Source: DATGMB01 sp035293845 (GTDB lineage Bacteria; Acidobacteriota; Terriglobia; Bryobacterales; Bryobacteraceae). Taken from it: a DNA stretch of 57,820 nucleotides. A program made the position numbers and the translations under genes. The notes beneath the pieces were generated by a model that worked only from the letters and a program-made list of their open reading frames with translations, searched no databases and was not told the origin of the DNA. This document shows, one piece after another, positions 49,967-57,820 of the stretch. Position 1 is the stretch's first letter. Every line of letters starts with the position of its first letter. Where the stretch lies: contig DATGMB010000272.1 of the NCBI GenBank assembly GCA_035293845.1, positions 1 to 57,820 of the forward strand, given 5' to 3'.

Positions 49967-51094
49967 ATGAGATTGCTCTTCGCCCCCGTGCTGGCCGCCG
50001 GAATGCTTTACGCTCAGCGAGGCCCCGCGCCGTACTACGAAGATACGAACAACATCCCGGTTTCGCCGGAGGTGCATGCCGATCGCACCGTCACCTTCCG
50101 CCTGTTCGCTCCCAAAGCGAACGACGTGATGCTGATGGGATCTCCCGGAATCCTGGAGGTGATCAAGAAACCCATGCCGCTGGTGCGGGACGACAAGGGC
50201 GTGTGGAGCCTGACGGTGGGTCCCCTGCCCCCTGGCTTCTACACCTACGGGTACGCGATCGATGGCGGACTGCGGATGCCTGATCCTTCGAATCCGAACC
50301 TGGAGCTGCGCCGATGGGGGCCGACCAGCCTTTTCATCGTGCCGGGCGCGGAGAAAGCCGTTTTCGAAGAACGCCACGTGCCGCATGGGACGGTGCACGT
50401 GAACTTCTACGACTCCGAAAACCTGAGATCGGAGCGGATGGTCTACGTCTACACGCCGCCGGGTTACGAGTCCGGCAAGGCGAAGTACCCCGTGCTGTAC
50501 CTGTTGCACGGCAATGGACAGATCGAGGCATCGTGGACTTGGACCGGCCGCGCCAACGTGATCATGGACAATCTCCTCGCCGACGGAAAGATCAAGCCCA
50601 TGATTGTCGTGATGCCCTATGGCCACGTGCCACGCGAGACCAAGACGGCTTCGGCCGCGACGCCGCCGGCAAACGACCCGGCAGCAATCGAAAGGGAACT
50701 GCTTACAGCCGTGAAGCCGATGGTGGAAAGCAAATACCGTGTGCTGGCCGATCGGAATCACCGCGCGATCGGCGGCCTGTCGATGGGCGCCGGGCAATCG
50801 ATGTCGATCGGCTTGCACAACCTGGATCAGTTTGCTTATATCGCCGCGTTTAGCGGCGGCGGCAACCGAACGGAGTGGGAGAAGGCCGATCCGGCGACGC
50901 TGAATCAGAAGCTCAAAGTTCTTTGGATTGGCTGCGGCACCGAAGACCCCGGATACAATGGCGTAAAAGCGATGGACGACCTGCTCACGAAGAAGGACGT
51001 GAAACATATCTGGAACCAGTCGGGCGGCGGACACAGTTGGCCGAACTGGCAGGTTTATCTCTCGAAATACGCTACGCTACTATTTCGCGATTGA
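49967..51094 (+). CDS. Secreted CE1-like esterase with N-terminal Ig-like module (second)
   Basis: The 375-residue protein has a short Sec signal (MRLLFAPVLAAGMLYAQ), an N-terminal E-set module (about 35-125) with VTFRLFAPKANDVML, and an alpha/beta-hydrolase domain. S272 is the nucleophile (GGLSMGAGQS) and H356 the base (GGGHSWPNW). It is homologous to the product at 46597 but lacks its Gly/Arg insert. It is a probable feruloyl or acetyl esterase. GGAGAGG precedes ATG 49967. Confidence 0.85.
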   Translation: MRLLFAPVLAAGMLYAQRGPAPYYEDTNNIPVSPEVHADRTVTFRLFAPKANDVMLMGSPGILEVIKKPMPLVRDDKGVWSLTVGPLPPGFYTYGYAIDGGLRMPDPSNPNLELRRWGPTSLFIVPGAEKAVFEERHVPHGTVHVNFYDSENLRSERMVYVYTPPGYESGKAKYPVLYLLHGNGQIEASWTWTGRANVIMDNLLADGKIKPMIVVMPYGHVPRETKTASAATPPANDPAAIERELLTAVKPMVESKYRVLADRNHRAIGGLSMGAGQSMSIGLHNLDQFAYIAAFSGGGNRTEWEKADPATLNQKLKVLWIGCGTEDPGYNGVKAMDDLLTKKDVKHIWNQSGGGHSWPNWQVYLSKYATLLFRD

Positions 51095-51145
51095 ACCCGG
51101 ATGCGGCATTCGCACAGCCAATCCGCCGCATCGAACAAGGACATC

Positions 51146-53056
51146 ATGCACTATCGTTCCGCTATCGTCTTCTCATTCTCAGCCCTGCTCCTCATTTCCC
51201 CGGGCACGCTGGTCCTGCACGCCCAAACGCCGGCCGCGCTTACCGTCGAGGTGAACCAGGCGAAGGCTCCCGTCAGTCCCACTCTCTACGGGCTCATGAC
51301 CGAGGAGATCAACTACTCCTATGACGGTGGATTGTATGCCGAACTGGTCCGGAACCGCACGTTCCGCTCCGACTGGAGCGGCGTCCTGAACTGGTACCTC
51401 ATCGAGAAGGGCGCGGCTGCAGCGAAGCTCTCGGTGGACAACACCACCGGTCCCTCTTCAGCTCTCCGCACGAGCGCGAAACTCGAAGTCACCCGCGCAG
51501 ACGGCAACAGCCGTGCCGGTCTCCTCAACGAAGGCTATTGGGGAATGGCGGTGCGTCCCAACACGCACTACACCGGGTCGTTCTATGCGAAAACGGATTC
51601 GGCAAACCCGTTGCCCGTGCGAATCGCTCTCGTAGCGGACCAAACCGGGCAGGTGCTGGCCAGCGCCAGTACTTCGATCGGTAGCGCCGACTGGCGGCAA
51701 TACAAGTTCGAGATGCAGTCCGGAAACACCGCGCCCGGCTCCGAGAATCACCTGGAGATCACCGTGGACCGCGCCGCAACCTTGTGGCTGCAGCTCGTCT
51801 CGCTCTTCCCGCCCACTTACCGCGGGCGCGCCAATGGCAATCGCATCGACATCATGGAAAAGCTGGCCGCCATGCATCCTTCCTTTTTGCGATTCCCGGG
51901 CGGCAATTATCTCGAAGGCAATCGCATCGAGACACGGTTCGACTGGAAGAAGATGATCGGTCCGCTGGTCGACCGCCCGACGCATCCCAGCACCTGGAGC
52001 TACCATTCGAGCGACGGCATGGGGCTGCTGGAGTTTCTGGAATGGTGCGAGGATTTGCATATGGAGCCGGTCCTCGCAATCTACGCGGGCTACTCGCTGG
52101 GTGGACAGGTCGTCAAACCGGGGCCCGACCTGGAGCCCTACATACAGGACGGTCTGGAGGAGATCGAATACGTAACCGGCGGAGCAGACACGAAGTGGGG
52201 CGCCATCCGCGCCCGGGATGGCCATCCGGCGCCGTTCCCGCTTCGTTATGTTGAAATCGGCAACGAAGACAACTTCGACCGCGCCAAGACCTACGACGGC
52301 CGCTACGCCCAGTTCTACAAGGCAATCAAGGCGAAGTACCCCAAGCTGCAGGTGATCGCCACGATGCCGGTGAACGGAATGACACCCGACGTTGTGGATG
52401 ACCACTACTACAAGCGCGAGCAGGGCATGTTTGAGGAGGCGCGTCATTATGACCATGCGGACCGCAGCGGCCCGAAGATCTTCGTTGGCGAATGGGCCAC
52501 TCGCGAGGGCGCGCCGACACCGAATTTCGGAGCCGCCCTCGGCGACGCCGCCTTCATGACGGGACTTGAGCGCAACAGCGACGTCGTCATCATGGCATCC
52601 TACGCGCCGCTGTTCGTCAATGTGAATCCCGGCGGGATGCAGTGGACGTCCGACCTGATCGGCTACGATGCGCTCAGCAGCTACGGTTCGCCCAGTTACT
52701 ACGCCCAGGTGATGTTCTCCTCATGCCTCGGCGGCCACACCGTGAATTCTTCCCTCTCGGGAGCCGGTGAGCGGTTCTTCTATTCCGTCACCGCTTCTCA
52801 GAACAAGGTCTGCATGAAGTTCGTCAACGCGAACTCCACGGAGCAGACGCTCAGCCTCACACTCAACGGACTGGGAGCTGCCAACCGTACGGCACGTATC
52901 CAGACGCTGAAGGCGAATACGACCTGGGCGACGAATACCATCACACACCCCGAGCGTATCGTGCCGGTGAGGTCCACCGCGCCGGTTCACGGCGAGCGCC
53001 TCCAACACGTGATGCCGGGGTATTCGATCCAGGTAGTCGAGCTGGATCTCAGATAG
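51146..53056 (+). CDS. Secreted GH51 alpha-L-arabinofuranosidase
   Basis: The protein has 636 residues from ATG 51146 (MHYRSAIVFS) with a Sec signal ending VLHAQ. A carbohydrate-binding-like beta domain (about 80-225) is inserted before the TIM barrel, and a C-terminal beta domain (from about 520) follows. GH51 catalytic residues are E374 in VEIGNEDN (acid/base) and E449 in FVGEWATREG (nucleophile). GFRFPGG-like LRFPGGNYLEGN is also typical. It releases arabinose from arabinan or arabinoxylan oligosaccharides. Many GH51 enzymes are cytoplasmic, so export fits the periplasmic design of this locus. Confidence 0.88.
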   Translation: MHYRSAIVFSFSALLLISPGTLVLHAQTPAALTVEVNQAKAPVSPTLYGLMTEEINYSYDGGLYAELVRNRTFRSDWSGVLNWYLIEKGAAAAKLSVDNTTGPSSALRTSAKLEVTRADGNSRAGLLNEGYWGMAVRPNTHYTGSFYAKTDSANPLPVRIALVADQTGQVLASASTSIGSADWRQYKFEMQSGNTAPGSENHLEITVDRAATLWLQLVSLFPPTYRGRANGNRIDIMEKLAAMHPSFLRFPGGNYLEGNRIETRFDWKKMIGPLVDRPTHPSTWSYHSSDGMGLLEFLEWCEDLHMEPVLAIYAGYSLGGQVVKPGPDLEPYIQDGLEEIEYVTGGADTKWGAIRARDGHPAPFPLRYVEIGNEDNFDRAKTYDGRYAQFYKAIKAKYPKLQVIATMPVNGMTPDVVDDHYYKREQGMFEEARHYDHADRSGPKIFVGEWATREGAPTPNFGAALGDAAFMTGLERNSDVVIMASYAPLFVNVNPGGMQWTSDLIGYDALSSYGSPSYYAQVMFSSCLGGHTVNSSLSGAGERFFYSVTASQNKVCMKFVNANSTEQTLSLTLNGLGAANRTARIQTLKANTTWATNTITHPERIVPVRSTAPVHGERLQHVMPGYSIQVVELDLR

Positions 53057-53065
53057 GAGCAATCG

Positions 53066-54130
53066 ATGAGGATGCACATTACGCTCGGCACGATGTTGAC
53101 GGCGCTGGCGCTGACCGCGGCTGCGCAGGTGAAGACCGAAGTGCCTGCCGTCGTACCGGGCGCCAAGCCAGTCGCGGTGGAGCACATCAAAATCCACGGC
53201 GCAGCGCTCGAAGGCAACCTGGAGGGAAATGACGTCGATCGCGAGGTCCTCGTGTTCCTGCCGCCCGGCTACGCGACCGATCGATCGCGGCGCTACCCCG
53301 TGCTCTACGCTCTCCACGGGTATTCGATCGGCGCGGCCCAGTGGTCGCAGGAGATCCACGTTCCTCAGACCATTGAGGGAGCTTTCGCACAGGGAGCGCA
53401 GGACATGATCGTCGTGCTGCCGGACTCGAAGACCGTGCACAACGGCTCCATGTATTCGAGTTCGGTCACCACAGGCGACTTCGAGCGCTTCATCGCCCAT
53501 GACGTTGTCGCTTACATCGATGCTCACTACCGCACGATTTCGAAGCGGTCGAGCCGTGGGCTGGTCGGCCATTCCATGGGGGGTTACGGCGCCAGCCGGA
53601 TTGGCATGAAGCACTCCGACGTGTTCGGCAGCCTCTACATCATGAGCCCGTGCTGCATGTCGGCGCGCGGCGCCGGTCCGTCCAACCCGGAGAGTGAGAA
53701 GGCCCTGGCGGCCGTAAAGACGGCCGCCGATTCCGCCAAGCTGCCGTTCGGGCTTCGAGCACAGCTCGCCTCGGCCGCGGCCTGGTCGCCGAATCCCAAG
53801 AATCCGCCGCTCTATCTCGATCTACCGGTCAAGGATGGAACGGTCCAGCAGGATGTGCTGGCGAAGTGGGCGGCCAACGCGCCTCTGGCCTTCGTGGACC
53901 AGTACATCGGGAACCTGCGCCAGTACAATGCCATCGCAATCGACGTAGGCGACCAGCACGGCTTACGCGCGGGGGCTGCCAAGCTGCACGAGATTCTGGA
54001 CAGCTATGGGATTGCCAATACGTTTGAGGTCTACCCGGGCACACATACCAGCGCGGTCGCTGTCCGCTTTCAGAATTTCGTGATGCCGTTCTTCAGCAGG
54101 CACCTCTGCGCCGGCAAGAACTGCATGTGA
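53066..54130 (+). CDS. Secreted CE1-like esterase (third)
   Basis: The 354-residue protein has a Sec signal (MLTALALTAAAQ) and a single alpha/beta-hydrolase domain without the Ig-like module of its two operon relatives. S170 is the nucleophile (GLVGHSMGGYGASR), and the histidine in YPGTHTSAV is the likely base. It resembles S-formylglutathione hydrolase/antigen 85-like CE1 esterases. It is the last gene of the operon, nine bases after the GH51 gene and 48 bases from the convergent PQQ dehydrogenase. Confidence 0.83.
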   Translation: MRMHITLGTMLTALALTAAAQVKTEVPAVVPGAKPVAVEHIKIHGAALEGNLEGNDVDREVLVFLPPGYATDRSRRYPVLYALHGYSIGAAQWSQEIHVPQTIEGAFAQGAQDMIVVLPDSKTVHNGSMYSSSVTTGDFERFIAHDVVAYIDAHYRTISKRSSRGLVGHSMGGYGASRIGMKHSDVFGSLYIMSPCCMSARGAGPSNPESEKALAAVKTAADSAKLPFGLRAQLASAAAWSPNPKNPPLYLDLPVKDGTVQQDVLAKWAANAPLAFVDQYIGNLRQYNAIAIDVGDQHGLRAGAAKLHEILDSYGIANTFEVYPGTHTSAVAVRFQNFVMPFFSRHLCAGKNCM

Positions 54131-54178
54131 GCGCGATGCCGTCGGGCATCATCGCCTGGAGGCGCACCATTCAGGTTG

Positions 54179-55876
54179 CTACCGGTTCAGCACAAACGCG
54201 TATAACTGGTCCCCGCCAGTCGCCAGCACGTACTGCTTGCCATCGAGCAAGTAAGTCTCGGGCGCGTTGCCAGTCGCCCCGATTCGCGAATGCCACAGCG
54301 GCTTGCCGGTCTTCGCCTCGTACGCGACCAGGTTCTGGCCGTCACCGCTGAACAGCAGTCCGCTCGCTGTCGAGAGCAGCCCGGCGCTGCCCTGCACTTC
54401 ATGCCGCCAGATGACCTCGCCCGTGCGGTAGTCGATGGCGTCGATATACGACCCGTAATTCACGCCTCCGCCGCTCATCGTGCCCCCCAATCCCATCGAG
54501 CCGCGCGGGTCGGGATCGATCAGGTACGTCAAACGCAGCGAGTTGTTCTCCGGCACGTAGAACAGTCCGGTATCCGGCGAAAACGAAGGCGGCGGATAGT
54601 TCGTCACGTCGCCGTTCACCAGCGAGCCGGCAATGGTGGCGTCCTTCGCCGGATTGCGCTTCGGCCGCCCCTGTTCATCGAGCCCGAGCGCCCAGTTATT
54701 GTAGAGGCCGAATTTGCCGGTCACCAGATGCTCGCCGGTCACCCGGTCCAGCACGAAGAAGTAGCCGTTGCGCTCGGCCGTCATCACGATCTTGCGAATC
54801 TTGCCGTTGAACGGCATGTCCGCCAGGACCGGCGTCTGCGTGGAGTCCCAGTCGTGCGTGTCGTGCGGAGAGGTCTGGTAATACCACGCCATCTTGCCGG
54901 TATCCACGTTGACGGCCACCAGCGAGCACGTATACAGGTTGTCTCCGTCGCCCCGCCCCGTCGTGTACGCCGGCGTCGGATTGCCGGTGCCGAACATATA
55001 CAGGTGCGTCTCCGGATCGTACGCGCCGGGAATCCACACCTGCGCGCCGCCGTGGCGCGCGGCATCCAGGCTGGCCCACGTCTTCACCGCGGGATCGTCC
55101 TTCGTCATCGGCACGGTATAGAGGATCCATTGCCGCTCGCCGGTTTCCGGATCGAGCGATTGCAGAAAGCCGGGCGCATCCATGTCATTGCCCGTGCCCA
55201 CCAGCACATGGTTGCCGATCACAATCGGCGACATGGAAGAGAAGTATTGCTCGTCGAAGCTCGAAATTTCTTTCTTCCACTTTTCCTTGCCTGTCCGCGC
55301 GTCCAGGCAGATGACGTAATCGTCGTGGACCTCCAGGTACAGGTTGTTGCGCCACATCCCCATCCCGCGGTTGCCGGTGTGCGTGCCCCCGCGCGTTTTC
55401 CAGTAGTAGTGCCACAGAATCGTGCCGTCGCGCGCGTCGACCGCCCAGGCGTTGTCAGGCGCCGACATGTAGATCACGCCATCGACCATCAGGATGCCGC
55501 CGCCGAGCCTCGCCGGTCCGCAGCTATTCAGGCCGCCATCGCCCAGGCCACCCACGATGATCGGCGCTGCCTCGCCGCCCCCGAAGCGCCCGCCGCCTCC
55601 GCCGCCGCCCGGGCCGCCCGAACCACCCACGCCCGCGGGGCCGCAGCCGGTGGTGAAGCGCGTCACCCACGCAAGGCTCAGATTCTTCACCGTCGCAGGA
55701 TTTACCGCCTTTAAAGAGCTGAAGCGCTTGCCCGAGTAATCGCCGGAGTAAGTGGTCCATTGGTCGGCCAGCGGCTTCAGAATTACCGCCGGATCGAGGC
55801 CGCTCTGTGCGAATGCCGATGGTGTGGACAGGGTAAGTCCCGTGAAAAGAGAAAGTACGATGACCAGCCGTTTCAT
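54179..55876 (-). CDS. PQQ-dependent dehydrogenase (quinoprotein)
   Basis: The 565-residue protein has a Sec signal (MKRLVIVLSLFTGLTLSTPSAFA). The eight-bladed propeller motifs include WTTYSGDYSGKRFSSL, GVIYMSAPDNAWAVDARDGTILW, DTHDWDSTQTPVLAD and IDYRTGEVIWRHEVQG. A glycine-rich insert (GGSGGPGGGGGGG, about 85-97) replaces part of an early loop. Enzymes of this class oxidise alcohols or aldoses in the periplasm and pass electrons to cytochrome c. The next gene (14 bases upstream) is a diheme cytochrome, its natural acceptor. The substrate is not predictable from sequence; the arabinan operon beside it suggests a pentose. Confidence 0.87.
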   Translation of the reverse strand: MKRLVIVLSLFTGLTLSTPSAFAQSGLDPAVILKPLADQWTTYSGDYSGKRFSSLKAVNPATVKNLSLAWVTRFTTGCGPAGVGGSGGPGGGGGGGRFGGGEAAPIIVGGLGDGGLNSCGPARLGGGILMVDGVIYMSAPDNAWAVDARDGTILWHYYWKTRGGTHTGNRGMGMWRNNLYLEVHDDYVICLDARTGKEKWKKEISSFDEQYFSSMSPIVIGNHVLVGTGNDMDAPGFLQSLDPETGERQWILYTVPMTKDDPAVKTWASLDAARHGGAQVWIPGAYDPETHLYMFGTGNPTPAYTTGRGDGDNLYTCSLVAVNVDTGKMAWYYQTSPHDTHDWDSTQTPVLADMPFNGKIRKIVMTAERNGYFFVLDRVTGEHLVTGKFGLYNNWALGLDEQGRPKRNPAKDATIAGSLVNGDVTNYPPPSFSPDTGLFYVPENNSLRLTYLIDPDPRGSMGLGGTMSGGGVNYGSYIDAIDYRTGEVIWRHEVQGSAGLLSTASGLLFSGDGQNLVAYEAKTGKPLWHSRIGATGNAPETYLLDGKQYVLATGGDQLYAFVLNR

Positions 55877-55890
55877 GAGTTCCCCCTGAG

Positions 55891-56772
55891 TTATTTCACG
55901 GTCGCCAGATAAGCCGTGACGTCGTGCATATCGTTATCATCCAGCGTCGGCAGCAGTTTCTTGTGCGCCTCGTTGGGATCGTGCACTTCGACTTTCGGCT
56001 CGTCCCCATTGCGCTCGATCGAGCGGCGCGTGCCGTCTGCGAGTACCAGGGTCACGATAAAGTCATCCTTGTGGACAAGGCGCCCCTCGATCTTCTCGCC
56101 GCTCGCCAGTGTCACCGTGACGGTGCTCGGCTTGCCACCTTCCCTGCCCCGGCCGCCGCGTCCGCCGCCTCCGCCAGATACCCAGGTATTCTGTAGCGTG
56201 CGCGGCTCCGGATACTTGGATGCGATGCCTTTGAGGTCGCCAGTCACCGAATGGCAGCTCGCGCATCGGGCCTGGAAATACTTCTCACCCGCAGCCGCGT
56301 TCCCTACCAGCACATTCAGAGTCTCGGGATCGACCGCACCCGGAGGCCGCGCCTGCACCCCGACCTTCGCCAGCACGCTGTGGATGTATTCTGCGACGGC
56401 CGTAATATCCGTATCGTTCAGGTTGAAGGCCGGCATCCCCTGGGCCTGACGCGCGCCGCGCACGATCGGCGCAATCGTTTCGCCGTGCCCGTCGCTCAGC
56501 GCCACCAGCGACCGCAGCAGGCTCGGACCGCCCTGGTCGCCTCCGCGCAGGTCCGCTCCGTGGCAAGCGGTACAGTTCACGCTGTATACCGCCTTGCCCC
56601 GCGCGATTACCTCCGGCGACGCCAACTGCCGCGTCTGCTGCGGGAAATTCGGCCCGCGCCGCCCGCCCCCGCGCCCGCCCGTCGCCGGAGCCCCCGGCTG
56701 TTCCGGCGGCTGCGCCCACATCCCGCACGCCGCCACAGTCCATACCACCGCAACGCCCAGAAGCTTCCTCAT
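55891..56772 (-). CDS. Exported diheme cytochrome c
   Basis: The protein has 293 residues from ATG 56772; an upstream start would add 11 residues before the signal MRKLLGVAVVWTVAACGMWAQ. Two heme sites are C67/C70/H71 (NCTACHG) and C170/C173/H174 (RCASCHS), with M113 (QGMPAF) as a possible axial ligand. Gly/Arg-rich stretches occur near the N-terminus (GGRGGGRRG) and after the second heme (GGGGGRGGRGREGG). Between them and the C-terminal helix a small beta domain (SGEKIEGRLVHKDDF) is inserted in the second cytochrome domain. It is the likely electron acceptor for the PQQ enzyme, with which it forms an operon. Confidence 0.85.
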   Translation of the reverse strand: MRKLLGVAVVWTVAACGMWAQPPEQPGAPATGGRGGGRRGPNFPQQTRQLASPEVIARGKAVYSVNCTACHGADLRGGDQGGPSLLRSLVALSDGHGETIAPIVRGARQAQGMPAFNLNDTDITAVAEYIHSVLAKVGVQARPPGAVDPETLNVLVGNAAAGEKYFQARCASCHSVTGDLKGIASKYPEPRTLQNTWVSGGGGGRGGRGREGGKPSTVTVTLASGEKIEGRLVHKDDFIVTLVLADGTRRSIERNGDEPKVEVHDPNEAHKKLLPTLDDNDMHDVTAYLATVK

Positions 56773-56933
56773 CCAGTCCTCTCTTCCCTTCAACGCCCCC
56801 GCCACGACGTCGCGATTCGGCCCTTCGGCGTATTGTACTCAAATCGTGCGCCGGGTTGCCAACCCATTACCCACCTCGCGCGCCCCACTGGTTGGGGTGA
56901 CCGGGAAAACGCAAGCAGCTAGACTGAGAATTC

Positions 56934-57701
56934 ATGCCAGCGATTTACCGGTCTGGGATATGCGAGTTTCTCGGCCAGAATGAGGATGCGATCATCGGCC
57001 GCCTATCTGCTGTCGCCAGCGGGGCCTTCACAGAACTGACTTCCGAGCAGCTGGAGGCCTGGCGTCAGCAGATCAGGTTACTTCGATCAGCGCTCTCCCC
57101 ACTTTCCGATAAGAACTTACACCTCCTTCTGGAATACCCGATACCCCGGCGCGGAAAGAGAATTGATGCGGTCATTATCGGCGGAGGTCCAATCCTGGTC
57201 ATTGAGTTCAAGTGCGGCGCTCAATTTTATGACCAGCAGGCACGCATTCAAGTCGAGGACTACTGTTTGGACCTCCGGGATTTTCACAGAGCCAGCCGCG
57301 ACAGAATCCTGGTACCGATCCTGGTAGCAACACGCGCCGTCGGTCGCGATGCACCCACGAACGATGTCGCCGATTCTATAGCTCCAATCTGGTGTGCCAA
57401 CTCGGACTCCCTCGGCCGTGTCCTCACTGAAGCTTTTGAACGATACTCTCACCAAGCTCGGGATCTGATTGATCCCGAGCTTTGGGACAACGCGGATTAC
57501 GCACCGACGCCAACCATTATTGAGGCGGCGCGAACGCTATATGAGGGACAGAACGTTCGAGAAATCTCCCGCTGCCATGCTGGCGCCGCAAATTTGACCA
57601 AAACGAGTGCTGCGGTAATTTCGGCGATTCAGGATGCGCGCCGAGACGAGTGCAAACTGATTTGCTTTGTAACAGGCGTGAGATTGCCCGGTAGTTCGTA
57701 G
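56934..57701 (+). pseudogene. DUF2075-type nuclease-helicase, truncated at the Walker A motif
   Basis: The open frame of 255 codons encodes the N-terminal part of a DUF2075 (Schlafen-group helicase-like) protein. A PD-(D/E)xK-type nuclease core is visible: E67 in LLEYPIP, D78 in KRIDAVI and E91-F-K93 in VIEFK. The C-terminal end reads KLICFVTGV, the start of the family's Walker A (expected to continue PGAGKT), but after V249 (57680) the sequence switches to RLPGSS and a stop. The whole ATPase/helicase domain is gone, and transposon-like sequence follows. AT content is higher than in neighbouring genes. Confidence 0.78.
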
Positions 57702-57704
57702 AAA

Positions 57705-57778
57705 GTAGCGACCCTCGCCCCCGAGGCATGGTAGCCTCGGGGAAAATTTTTCCGCCAGGAAAAAAGGAGAGTCGCTAT
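57705..57778. repeat. Nested inverted repeats before the last gene
   Basis: GTAGCGACCCTC (57705-57716) is nearly complementary (10 of 12) to GAGAGTCGCTAT (57767-57778). It encloses the perfect hairpin at 57719-57742. The outer arm covers the ribosome-binding region of the gene starting at 57779, so folding could limit its translation. Confidence 0.55.
57719..57742 (+). terminator. GC-rich hairpin followed by AAAATTTTT
   Basis: CCCCGAGGC-ATGGTA-GCCTCGGGG is a perfect 9-bp stem with a 6-base loop. The following AAAATTTTT could give a terminator in this direction. It could block read-through into the mobile-element gene. Confidence 0.6.
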
Positions 57779-57820
57779 ATGCAGAAACGATATCAGATCG
57801 AGAAGGAACGCGCGGTGCAG
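57779..57820 (+). CDS. Start of a gene cut by the window edge, probably a transposase
   Basis: An AAAAAGGAGA site and ATG 57779 begin a frame reading MQKRYQIEKERAVQ, still open at the window end. There is too little sequence to identify a family. The position directly after a gene that is cut in mid-domain makes a transposase likely, by context only. Confidence 0.5.
   Translation, partial: MQKRYQIEKERAVQ

Noticed and set aside
54131..54178. Intrinsic terminator between the third esterase and the PQQ gene
   Set aside because: GATGCC-GTC-GGGCATC can fold but the stem is short and no T run follows on either strand.

Overview
The window is GC-rich, gene-dense bacterial DNA that most resembles the Acidobacteriota, probably the Bryobacterales/Solibacter group. 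This is inferred from gene content alone: three long Oar-type TonB-dependent receptors with an N-terminal carboxypeptidase-regulatory repeat and no SusD partner, a DUF1592/DUF1552 pair, Tat-exported Gfo/Idh/MocA and enolase-superfamily enzymes, a membrane-anchored transcription factor with an acidobacterial-type N-terminal domain, and an unusual Hfq-like protein. No rRNA is present, so the assignment rests on family resemblance.

Layout. Positions 1-721: the 3' end of an IS256-type transposase abuts a dead AlbA_2-type gene. 725-3796 (minus): a GAF/AAA+ regulator, sixA and a DUF2252 gene form an operon. 4066-12476: stress and housekeeping genes (OsmC, membrane ferredoxin, FRG protein, Lhr helicase) and a Tat-exported oxidoreductase, closed by twin terminators. 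12607-15462: first TonB receptor. 15552-21505: a GT2/YfhO pair divergent from hpnJ and a second radical SAM gene, pointing to membrane lipid or hopanoid modification. 21524-25409: YchF-like GTPase, MoxR ATPase, Hfq-like protein, thioesterase, a cysteine-motif protein and a TPR protein.

25436-27611: a tRNA-Pro(GGG) gene carries a small degenerate genomic island. A 47-bp copy of the tRNA 3' end lies 2.1 kb downstream. Between the copies are a 200-bp imperfect direct repeat, an array of 19-bp motifs and an HTH/PIN toxin-antitoxin pair, but no integrase. 27999-32580 is a DUF1592-DUF1552-beta-sandwich operon. It converges on a minus-strand operon (32581-38412) made of a second TonB receptor and a seven-heme/TPR cytochrome.

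38971-56772 is the most interesting part. A single-pass membrane transcription factor with two periplasmic malectin domains is divergent from a 13-kb operon: TonB receptor, Tat-exported enolase-superfamily dehydratase, exported RraA-like aldolase, three CE1-like esterases, GH43 arabinanase, an unknown exported protein and GH51 arabinofuranosidase. A PQQ dehydrogenase with its diheme cytochrome c lies convergently next to it. All the enzymes carry export signals. I propose an arabinan/arabinoxylan locus in which not only depolymerisation but also sugar oxidation, sugar-acid dehydration and retro-aldol cleavage may occur outside the cytoplasm.

56934-57820: a DUF2075-type nuclease-helicase gene breaks off exactly at its Walker A motif. 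It is followed by hairpins and the start of a new gene, probably a transposase, so both window edges show mobile-element damage.
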